From Patescibacteria group bacterium UBA1400 (GTDB lineage Bacteria; Patescibacteriota; Microgenomatia; UBA1400), in NCBI GenBank assembly GCA_002305125.1, contig DBQG01000017.1:1-9637 (forward strand): a stretch of DNA of 9,637 nucleotides. The letters run 5' to 3'. The stretch's first letter is position 1. Every line of letters begins with the position of its first letter. Below the pieces are notes generated by a model. That model saw nothing but the letters and a program-made list of their open reading frames with translations. It made no database searches and was not told the DNA's origin. The translations under genes were made by a program, and so were the position numbers. Of the stretch, positions 1-6,007 are shown piece by piece.

Positions 1-522
1 GTCAGAAGAAAACCTTATGCAGTGGTTCTTTTAGATGAAATAGAGAAAGCTCATCCGGATATCTTTAACCTGCTGTTGCAGATAATGGATGATGGTAGAT
101 TGACAGACGGTAAGGGCAGAACGGTTAATTTCCAGAACACAATTATGATTATGACTTCAAACCTTCAAACAGAAGACCAGGTTAAAAAAACTTTTCCTCC
201 GGAATTTATTAATCGGCTGGACCAGATTATTTTGTTTGAGCCTTTAACCAAGGAAATGATGAGGCAGATTGTGCAGCTTCAGCTGGAAAAGGTTAACAAA
301 CGGCTTGGTAAACAGAAAATTAAAATTCAGGCTGATGATGAGGTTAAAGATTATCTGGCAGACAAGGGTTATGACAGCGAATATGGTGCCAGGCCTTTAA
401 AAAGGCTTATCCAGGATGAGATTTTAGATCCTTTAGCTCTGCTTATTATTGAAAACAAAGTAGAGGAAAATCAAACAGTTAAGCTGGAGATAAAAAATAA
501 ACAGTTAAACCTTTCTGTTTAA
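1..522 (+). CDS. clpB: ClpB-type AAA+ disaggregase, C-terminal 173 residues (5' end outside window)
   Basis: This is the end of a Hsp100 ATPase. The family forms hexamers that thread aggregated proteins through a central pore in the cytoplasm, usually with DnaK. The frame is open from base 1, so the gene begins upstream; the GTG at 22 is an internal valine, not a start. Visible second-AAA-module landmarks, numbered within the fragment, are Walker B (LLDEIEKAH, residues 10-18), the DDGRLTDGKGRTV strand, sensor 1 (MTSN, N54), the arginine finger (PEFINRLD, R72) and sensor 2 (GARPLKR, R131), followed by the C-terminal small domain. The spelling DDGRLTDGKGRTV and the segment LQLEKVNKRL favour ClpB over ClpC, but ClpC cannot be excluded without the N-terminus and middle domain. 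The stretch between sensor 1 and PEFINR is only 12 residues, about 19 shorter than in E. coli ClpB as I recall it. The gene ends with TAA, 78 bp before nadE, and no clear terminator lies between them. Confidence 0.88.
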   Translation, partial: VRRKPYAVVLLDEIEKAHPDIFNLLLQIMDDGRLTDGKGRTVNFQNTIMIMTSNLQTEDQVKKTFPPEFINRLDQIILFEPLTKEMMRQIVQLQLEKVNKRLGKQKIKIQADDEVKDYLADKGYDSEYGARPLKRLIQDEILDPLALLIIENKVEENQTVKLEIKNKQLNLSV

Positions 523-600
523 AATAAATTAGTCCTAGAAAAGGTAAGAAAAAAAGTAAAGCTAAAAAAGCAAAAAACATTAGTTTAATTATTTAAATTT

Positions 601-1473
601 ATGGAACATTTAAGCCAAGAAGAAGCAAAAAAAGTAGTGGAAAAAGTCAAAGATAAGCTGGCAGCCTACTTTAAAAAAAATAAAAAAACCTATGCTATTT
701 TTGGCAAGTCCAAAGGCCTTGATTCTTCAGTAGTGGCAGGTATTTTAGCTGATATTCCCAACATTAAACCTATTGGTGCAATTTTACCCATAGAATCAGA
801 GACTGAAGATGAACAGATTGCCCAACTGGTTTTAAACCATTTTCATATCCCCTTTTTAAAAATTGATTTAAGTGCTGAGTATAAAGAATTATCTCAAAAG
901 CTTTATTACGACAATAAGGTTTTAATCCAGTTAAAACAGATTGCTAAAAGCTATAAAGACAACAATTTAGAAAAAAATCTTAAAACCAGGGAAGCTTATG
1001 CCTTAGGCAACATTAAAGTCAGGCTGCGAATGATAACCCTTTACCATCTGGCTCAACTTTCAGGAGGGGTGGTTGTCGGCACCGGAAACTTGTCAGAATA
1101 CTGGACCGGTTTTTGGACATTGCATGGTGATGTGGGAGATATTAATCCTCTTGCTCCCTTTTATAAAGGCAGGGAACTTTATGATGTAGCCAAATTTTTA
1201 GATGTACCTCAACCGTCACTTGATGCTGTTCCTTCAGACGGCTTAAATATTACTAAAAAAGGAACCGACGAGGATCAGTTGGGCCTTGACTATAAAAACC
1301 TGGATAAGGTTATCTACTATTTTTTACAGGGAAAAAACCTTGATCAAATAAAAAGCTTAACTAATCTTAAAGAAGATAAGATTAATAAAACATTGGAAAG
1401 AATTAAAATGACCCAGTTTAAAAGAGACAACCCTATTACTTTTACCCGGAAAGAGCTTGATTTAAAAGTTTAG
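601..1473 (+). CDS. nadE: NAD(+) synthetase, ammonia-dependent type, with variant PP-loop
   Basis: This enzyme makes NAD from deamido-NAD, ATP and an amide nitrogen donor, the last step of NAD synthesis, in the cytoplasm. At 290 residues it is a single synthetase domain. It lacks the N-terminal nitrilase-like glutaminase domain of glutamine-dependent enzymes, so ammonia is the expected donor. Landmarks are the ATP-pyrophosphatase loop GKSKGLDSS (residues 35-43), the acidic ILPIESETEDEQ segment, NIKVRLRMITLYHLAQ, VVGTGNLSEYWTGFWTLHGDVGDINPL, and GTDEDQLG (residues 221-228). The PP-loop normally reads SGGxDS; here the first glycine is lysine (K38). The KYGDGG segment common in the family reads LHGDVG. 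The ATG at 601 is the first in-frame start giving a normal N-terminus. No SD is visible; the leader is almost pure A/T. The C-terminal ~50 residues resemble the usual NadE tail. The family call is secure; the activity of the variant loop is not tested. Confidence 0.9.
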   Translation: MEHLSQEEAKKVVEKVKDKLAAYFKKNKKTYAIFGKSKGLDSSVVAGILADIPNIKPIGAILPIESETEDEQIAQLVLNHFHIPFLKIDLSAEYKELSQKLYYDNKVLIQLKQIAKSYKDNNLEKNLKTREAYALGNIKVRLRMITLYHLAQLSGGVVVGTGNLSEYWTGFWTLHGDVGDINPLAPFYKGRELYDVAKFLDVPQPSLDAVPSDGLNITKKGTDEDQLGLDYKNLDKVIYYFLQGKNLDQIKSLTNLKEDKINKTLERIKMTQFKRDNPITFTRKELDLKV

Positions 1474-1492
1474 TACCGACCCTACTAATCCG

Positions 1493-1518
1493 AAAAACAA
1501 GTTAAAAACTGGTTTTTT
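1493..1518 (+). terminator. weak AT-rich hairpin with T-run after nadE
   Basis: AAAAAC (1493-1498) pairs with GTTTTT (1512-1517), and inside it AGTT (1500-1503) pairs with AACT (1507-1510) around an AAA loop, with one A/G mismatch. Six T residues (1513-1518) form the 3' side. The form is that of an intrinsic terminator separating nadE from the gat operon. The stem has very few G-C pairs, so it would be weak, and the T-run is part of the stem rather than following it. Confidence 0.4.
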
Positions 1519-1532
1519 AATGGGAAAAATTT

Positions 1533-1546
1533 TATACTATTAGATA
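1533..1546 (+). promoter_or_regulatory. candidate -10 box for a leaderless gatC transcript
   Basis: TATACT at 1533-1538 matches the sigma-70 -10 consensus at five of six positions. It ends seven bases before the gatC ATG at 1546, so transcription would start at or one base before the start codon. No good -35 hexamer is present at 16-18 bp spacing (the region reads CTGGTTTT). There is also no SD sequence before gatC, which fits a leaderless start. In AT-rich DNA such a box can occur by chance. Confidence 0.35.
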
Positions 1547-1854
1547 TGGTTAAAAAATTAAGTCAGGATCAAGTGCTTCATATTGCCAAACTCGCTAATT
1601 TAAAGCTAAGCAAGTCAGAGGTGGAAAAGTTTCAGGAACAGTTGGGTGAAATTATTGCCTATGTAGACAGTCTAAATAAGGTGGATACTAAAAATACTTC
1701 TCCTACCTTTCAGGTAACAGGTTTGAAAAATGTTTTCCGGCAGGATAAAACTGAAAAAGGTTTAACCCAAGAGGAAGCCTTATTTAATGCTAAAAAAACC
1801 CATAAAGGCTACTTTATGGTAAAAGGAATTTTAAACAGGCAGGAAGATAAATAA
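1546..1854 (+). CDS. gatC: Asp/Glu-tRNA amidotransferase subunit C
   Basis: GatC is the small scaffold of the GatCAB complex. In known structures it wraps around the GatA-GatB interface and stabilises GatA. The 102-residue product is close to, slightly longer than, the usual ~95. Family landmarks are VLHIAKLANLKLSKSEVEKFQEQLGEIIAYVDSL in the N-terminal helical half, the VDT motif, LKNVFRQD (residues about 60-67) and EEALFNAKKTHKGYFMVKGIL at the C-terminus. The ATG at 1546 gives the standard N-terminus; no SD precedes it, and a TATACT box sits seven bases upstream. It is the first gene of gatC-gatA-asnS-gatB, with gatA starting 42 bp after its stop. Confidence 0.93.
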   Translation: MVKKLSQDQVLHIAKLANLKLSKSEVEKFQEQLGEIIAYVDSLNKVDTKNTSPTFQVTGLKNVFRQDKTEKGLTQEEALFNAKKTHKGYFMVKGILNRQEDK

Positions 1855-1896
1855 CCGGATAAATAAATTTAAGAATAAGAAGGAATATTAAAAAAT

Positions 1897-3327
1897 ATGA
1901 AGTTGACTGATTTAACTATAAGCAAAGCTAGGAAAGGCTTGCAAGATAGGTCTTTTTCCAGTCAGGAACTGTTGACTTCATGTTTTAAAAGGATTGAAAA
2001 GCATGATCCTAAAATCCAGGCTTTTCTAACCCTTGATAAAAATAATGCTTTTAAAAAAGCCAGGGAAGCTGACAAACTTATCAGTAAAAATAAAAACATC
2101 TTTGCTGAAAAACCCTTACTTGGGATTCCTTACTCTGCTAAGGATGTTTTCTGCACTAAAGGAGTTAAGACTACAGCCTCATCTAACATTCTTAAAAACT
2201 ATATTCCTCAGTATACGGCCACCTCTATTAAAAAACTGGATCAGGCCGGAGCTATTTTGCTTGGCAAAACAAACTGTGATGCTTTTGGTTTTGGCAGTTC
2301 AACCGAAAACTCCGATTTCCAGGTGACTAAAAATCCCTGGAATTTAAACAAAGTTCCCGGCGGTTCTTCGGGCGGTTCAGCCGCGGCTGTAGCAAGCAGT
2401 ATGGGACTTTTTTCCATTGCTGAAGATACTGGTGGTTCCATCAGGCAGCCGGCTTCTTTTTGCTCTGTTTCTGGGATTAAAGTTACTTATGGTAGGGTAA
2501 GCAGGTTCGGAGTAATTGCTTATGGTTCGTCTTTGGACACGATTGGAACCATGGGTAAAGAGGTGGAAGATTTGGCTTTAACCATTAAGGTTATTGCCGG
2601 CCAAGACTTGCAAGATGCCACCACTCCTGATCAGGAAGTTCCGGATTATGTCCAAAACCTTAAAACCTTAAAAAAGGATTTAAAAATAGGTTTACCTCAG
2701 GAATATTTTGATCAAGGTTTGGACAGGCAGGTAAAGGAAGCTGTGGAAAAAGCAGCGGCAACCATGAAGACTCTGAAAGCTCAAGTTGTTCCAGTTTCTT
2801 TACCCCATACCAAATATGCTGTGGCAGCTTACTATTTAGCAGGTATTAGCGAGGTTAGTGCTAACCTAGCCCGATATGATGGAATTAGGTTTGGAGAAAA
2901 AAGGGAAGAGTTCGGACCGGAGGTTAAAAGAAGGATTATGCTTGGTACTTATGCCTTGTCTTCAGGTTATTATGAAGCTTATTATAAAAAAGCGATGCAG
3001 GTGAGAACCCTTCTTAAGGCAGATTTTGACAAGGTTTTTGCCAAAGTTGATTGTTTGTTTGCTCCGGTTTCACCTTTCCCGGCTTTTGCTATCGGTGAAA
3101 AATCACAGGACCCTTTGGCTATGTGGCTGGCAGATGTTTATACAGTGACCATTAATCCGGCCGGTGTGCCGGCCTTGGCTGTTCCCTGCGGTTTTACCAA
3201 TGACAACTTGCCCATAGGAATGCAGATAATAGGTCCTCAATTTAGCGAACAGCTTCTTTTCCAAGTTGGCCATGCTTATCAAAAGTTAACCGACTATCAT
3301 CAAAGGAGGCCTAAACTTAATGACTGA
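1897..3327 (+). CDS. gatA: Asp/Glu-tRNA amidotransferase subunit A (glutaminase/amidase)
   Basis: GatA hydrolyses glutamine and releases ammonia, which travels through a tunnel to GatB for amidation of Glu-tRNA(Gln) or Asp-tRNA(Asn). It belongs to the amidase-signature family. The Ser-cisSer-Lys triad can be placed by motif: K82 in PYSAKDVF, S157 in GGSSGGSAAAVAS and S181 in DTGGSIRQPASF. The GRVSRFGVIAYGSSLDTIG segment and the late PAGVPALAVPCG...GMQIIGPQF block are also typical. The length of 476 residues is normal (about 480-490). The ATG at 1897 has an AAGGAA SD-like element at 1880-1885, 11 bases upstream. The last 8 bp overlap the asnS start, which suggests coupled translation. Nothing in the sequence suggests loss of function. 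Confidence 0.95.
   Translation: MKLTDLTISKARKGLQDRSFSSQELLTSCFKRIEKHDPKIQAFLTLDKNNAFKKAREADKLISKNKNIFAEKPLLGIPYSAKDVFCTKGVKTTASSNILKNYIPQYTATSIKKLDQAGAILLGKTNCDAFGFGSSTENSDFQVTKNPWNLNKVPGGSSGGSAAAVASSMGLFSIAEDTGGSIRQPASFCSVSGIKVTYGRVSRFGVIAYGSSLDTIGTMGKEVEDLALTIKVIAGQDLQDATTPDQEVPDYVQNLKTLKKDLKIGLPQEYFDQGLDRQVKEAVEKAAATMKTLKAQVVPVSLPHTKYAVAAYYLAGISEVSANLARYDGIRFGEKREEFGPEVKRRIMLGTYALSSGYYEAYYKKAMQVRTLLKADFDKVFAKVDCLFAPVSPFPAFAIGEKSQDPLAMWLADVYTVTINPAGVPALAVPCGFTNDNLPIGMQIIGPQFSEQLLFQVGHAYQKLTDYHQRRPKLND
3302..3309 (+). promoter_or_regulatory. strong Shine-Dalgarno site for asnS inside the end of gatA
   Basis: AAAGGAGG lies ten bases before the ATG at 3320, within the last codons of gatA. It is the best SD in the window and fixes the asnS start. 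It also implies the organism's 16S rRNA keeps a normal anti-SD tail, which makes the lack of an SD before nadE, gatC, dnaE and carA more noteworthy. Confidence 0.85.
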
Positions 3328-4636
3328 CAGTAAAAAAAAGACAAGCAGCATTACTTTAAATAAAGTTAATGAGTTTATAGATAAACAGGTGGAGATTTCC
3401 GGCTGGCTTTACAATAAAAGGTCTTCGGGTAAGATAATATTTTTGCAAGTCAGAGACGGAACCGGTTTTATACAGGCAACAGTTATAAAAGGCAATGTTT
3501 CTGATGATCTTTTTAACCAGTTGGAACACTTAACTTTAGAATCTTCTTTAACGGTAATAGGTAAGCTAAAAAAAGACGACAGGTCCCCGACCGGTTTTGA
3601 ACTTGAGGTTTTTGATGTTCAAATTATTTCCAAGGCAGACGACGGCTATCCGATTGGCAAAAAAAAGCATGGTGTTGATTTTCTTTTGGATCATCGTCAC
3701 CTATGGCTAAGAAGTAAGAGGCAAAGGGCAATTCAACTTATAAGGGATGAAGTGATAAGAGCTGTTTATGATTTTTATAAACAGCAGGATTTTGTCAAAA
3801 TAGATACACCTATTTTTACCCCTAATGCTTGTGAGGGAACAACAACTCTTTTTGAAGTAGATTATTTTGGCGGCAAGTCTTATTTGTCTCAATCTGGCCA
3901 GCTTTATTTGGAGGCAGCTATTTTTTCTTTAAGAAGAGTGTTTGATTTTGCTCCTGTTTTCCGGGCTGAAAAATCAAAAACCAGAAGGCATTTGGTTGAA
4001 TTTTGGATGACCAATGCTGAGGCCGCCTTTGTAAATCATGAAGATAATTTAAAAATTCAGGAAGAGATGATTAGTTTTATAGTAGCTAAGGTGCTTAGTA
4101 ACAAACAGGAAGAGTTAAGGGTGTTAAAAAGAGATATTAGGCCGTTAGAAAAAATAAAGCCTCCTTTTCCTAGGATGACCTATAAACAGGCAGTGTTAAA
4201 GCTTCAGAAAATGAATTCAAACATCAAAGATGGTGATGATTTGGGCGCTCCTGATGAGGCTAAGTTGTCTATGGAAAGTGATAAACCTTTATTTATTCAA
4301 TTTTATCCGGCCAAGATAAAAGCTTTTTATATGAAAAGGCATCCTCAGGATAAGGAGTATGTTTTGGGAGCTGACTTGTTGGCTCCGGAAGGTTATGGTG
4401 AGATAATAGGCGGCAGTGAAAGGGAAACTGATTGGAAAACTTTAAAACAAAGCCTTGAAGATCACAACCTGTTTTTAAAAGATTTTTCCTGGTATCTTGA
4501 TTTAAGAAGATTTGGCAGTGTGCCTCATAGTGGTTTTGGTTTAGGACTGGAACGGATTATAGCCTGGATCTGCGGTCTTAAACATGTCAGGGAAACAATT
4601 CCTTTTCCGAGAATGATATATAGGAACTATCCATGA
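3320..4636 (+). CDS. asnS: asparaginyl-tRNA synthetase, archaeal/Thermotoga type, inside the gat operon
   Basis: This class IIb synthetase attaches asparagine to tRNA(Asn). The 438 residues hold an N-terminal anticodon-binding OB fold (about 20-110; VEISGWLYNKRSSGKIIFLQVRDGTGFIQATV) and a class II catalytic core. Motif 2 is FRAE at 214-217 followed by the loop KSKTRRHLVEFWM, and motif 3 is GFGLGLERI with R412. Specificity clues favour AsnRS over AspRS: SQSGQLYLEAA (190-200) has leucine where AspRS has the substrate-binding lysine of QLYK, and KSKTRRHLxEFWM is the AsnRS form of the motif 2 loop. The OB domain argues against an AsnRS-like asparagine synthetase lacking the anticodon domain. The gene overlaps gatA by 8 bp and gatB by 4 bp, so it is cotranscribed with the amidotransferase. 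A non-discriminating enzyme is a less likely alternative. Confidence 0.9.
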   Translation: MTDSKKKTSSITLNKVNEFIDKQVEISGWLYNKRSSGKIIFLQVRDGTGFIQATVIKGNVSDDLFNQLEHLTLESSLTVIGKLKKDDRSPTGFELEVFDVQIISKADDGYPIGKKKHGVDFLLDHRHLWLRSKRQRAIQLIRDEVIRAVYDFYKQQDFVKIDTPIFTPNACEGTTTLFEVDYFGGKSYLSQSGQLYLEAAIFSLRRVFDFAPVFRAEKSKTRRHLVEFWMTNAEAAFVNHEDNLKIQEEMISFIVAKVLSNKQEELRVLKRDIRPLEKIKPPFPRMTYKQAVLKLQKMNSNIKDGDDLGAPDEAKLSMESDKPLFIQFYPAKIKAFYMKRHPQDKEYVLGADLLAPEGYGEIIGGSERETDWKTLKQSLEDHNLFLKDFSWYLDLRRFGSVPHSGFGLGLERIIAWICGLKHVRETIPFPRMIYRNYP

Positions 4637-5997
4637 AAACATTAAAACCGATTATTGGTATTGAGGTTCATATAGAGCTTAAAACAGCTTCTAAGATGTT
4701 TTGTCCTTGTTCAGCCTGGCACTTTCAGGTTGAACCTAACATCCACACCTGTCCTGTATGTTTGGGGTTGCCCGGCGCTCTACCTGTTCCTAATAAAAAA
4801 GCTATTGAGTGGTGCCTGCTGATTGGTAAAGCCTTAAACTGCACTCTTAATCAGGATGCCAAGTTTGACAGGAAAAATTACTTTTATCCTGATTTAGCCA
4901 AGGGTTATCAGATTTCTCAATATGACAAACCTTTTTGTGAAAAAGGACAGTTAAGTTTTACCCTGGATGATCAAGATATTAAGATAGGTATTGAAAGAGT
5001 TCATATGGAAGAGGATACCGGCAAACTGATTCACCAAACCATAAACAACCAAAAAGTAAGTTTGATTGATTTTAACCGCTCAGGAGTGCCTTTGGTGGAA
5101 ATTGTTACCCGTCCTGATCTTCGGTCAGCTAATGAGGCAGTGCTCTATTTAAAAACCTTACAAAGTATTGTTAGATACTTGGGTGTTTCTGACTGTGATA
5201 TGGAAAAGGGAAGTATGCGTTGTGAGGTTAATATCAGTTTAACCGAAGATATAAATGTTTTTCCCAAATATAAAGTTGAAGTAAAAAACATCAATTCCTT
5301 TAGGTTTGTTAAAAAAGCCATTGAGTATGAGATTAAAAGGCAAACCAAGCTTTTAAATCAGGACAAACTACCGGTTCAGGAGACACGCGGCTATAGTGAA
5401 GCGACTGGAACAACAGTTTCTCAAAGAAGCAAGGAAGAAGCCCAGGACTACCGTTACTTCCCCGAACCTGATATTCCTCCCATTTATCTAACCAGTAATC
5501 AGATTAGAAAAATAGAAGAAAGTTTGCCTGAACTTCCTTATCAAAAACAGCAGCGGTTTAAAAAAGATTATCAGCTTTCCCAGAAAAATATTCTTTTTTT
5601 AACCGGAGATTTGAGTCTGGCTAGTTATTTTGACCGGCTGGCAGAAATTGTAAAAAAAGACAGACAGGATTTTAAAACAGGCAAAGAAAAACAGGAGTTT
5701 ATTAATAATCTTGCTAACCTTATTGTTAATAAAAAAGTTAATATAAAACTTAAGCCTCAAGAATTGATAGCTAAAATAAAACAGCAAAAAAAAGCTAAAA
5801 TTTCCGATAAAGGTCAGTTAGAAGCAGTTGTTGTCAAAGTTATTCAGGATAACCCTAGAGCTGTGGCTGACTTTAACAAGGGTAAGGAAAATGTTTTAGG
5901 TTTTCTGCTAGGACAGGTAATGAAAGAAACCAGGGGCCAGGCCAATGCCAAACTAGCAGAAAAAATTATTATTGAAAAACTTAAGGCTGAGGCTTAA
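4633..5997 (+). CDS. gatB: Asp/Glu-tRNA amidotransferase subunit B (tRNA-binding kinase/amidase)
   Basis: GatB binds the mischarged tRNA, phosphorylates the Glu or Asp side chain with ATP, and uses ammonia from GatA to form the amide. The 454 residues are slightly short for the family (about 475). The catalytic cradle starts with IIGIEVHIEL and contains FDRKNYFYPDLAKGYQISQYD, VHMEEDTGKLIH (123-134), MRCEVNIS, VEVKNINSFRFV and DYRYFPEPDIPPI. Four cysteines (C24, C26, C40, C43; CPC and CPVC) form a likely zinc site, as in many GatB proteins. The C-terminal YqeY-like tail domain ends with the typical DNPRAVADFNKGKENVLGFLLGQVMKE block (given here in parts of a longer motif near residues 396-422). 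The start overlaps the asnS stop as ATGA, with an AGGA element seven bases upstream. dnaE starts 9 bp after the stop. Confidence 0.95.
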   Translation: MKTLKPIIGIEVHIELKTASKMFCPCSAWHFQVEPNIHTCPVCLGLPGALPVPNKKAIEWCLLIGKALNCTLNQDAKFDRKNYFYPDLAKGYQISQYDKPFCEKGQLSFTLDDQDIKIGIERVHMEEDTGKLIHQTINNQKVSLIDFNRSGVPLVEIVTRPDLRSANEAVLYLKTLQSIVRYLGVSDCDMEKGSMRCEVNISLTEDINVFPKYKVEVKNINSFRFVKKAIEYEIKRQTKLLNQDKLPVQETRGYSEATGTTVSQRSKEEAQDYRYFPEPDIPPIYLTSNQIRKIEESLPELPYQKQQRFKKDYQLSQKNILFLTGDLSLASYFDRLAEIVKKDRQDFKTGKEKQEFINNLANLIVNKKVNIKLKPQELIAKIKQQKKAKISDKGQLEAVVVKVIQDNPRAVADFNKGKENVLGFLLGQVMKETRGQANAKLAEKIIIEKLKAEA

Positions 5998-6007
5998 CAT
6001 AGAGTAA
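5972..6007 (+). promoter_or_regulatory. candidate promoter at the gatB end, giving a leaderless dnaE transcript
   Basis: TTGAAA (5972-5977) matches the -35 consensus at five of six positions. TAACAT (5995-6000) matches the -10 consensus at four of six. The spacer is exactly 17 bp. The expected start point, seven bases after the -10, is 6007, the A of the dnaE ATG. The nearest SD-like GAGG (5989-5992) is 14 bases from the ATG, too far to be convincing. Read-through from the gat operon may operate as well. Confidence 0.4.

Noticed and set aside
584..600. Possible -10 box (TTTAAT or TAATTA) for a leaderless nadE
   Set aside because: The 78-bp gap is nearly all A/T, so such boxes are expected by chance, and no -35 is present.
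1471..1487. Inverted repeat TAGTA/TACTA overlapping the nadE stop codon
   Set aside because: Only five A/T-rich pairs with a seven-base loop; too weak to call a structure.
2033..2441. Open frames inside gatA, on + (2033-2326) and - (2241-2441)
   Set aside because: They lie wholly within a clear gatA reading frame, encode no recognisable protein and have no start signals; they are shadow frames.
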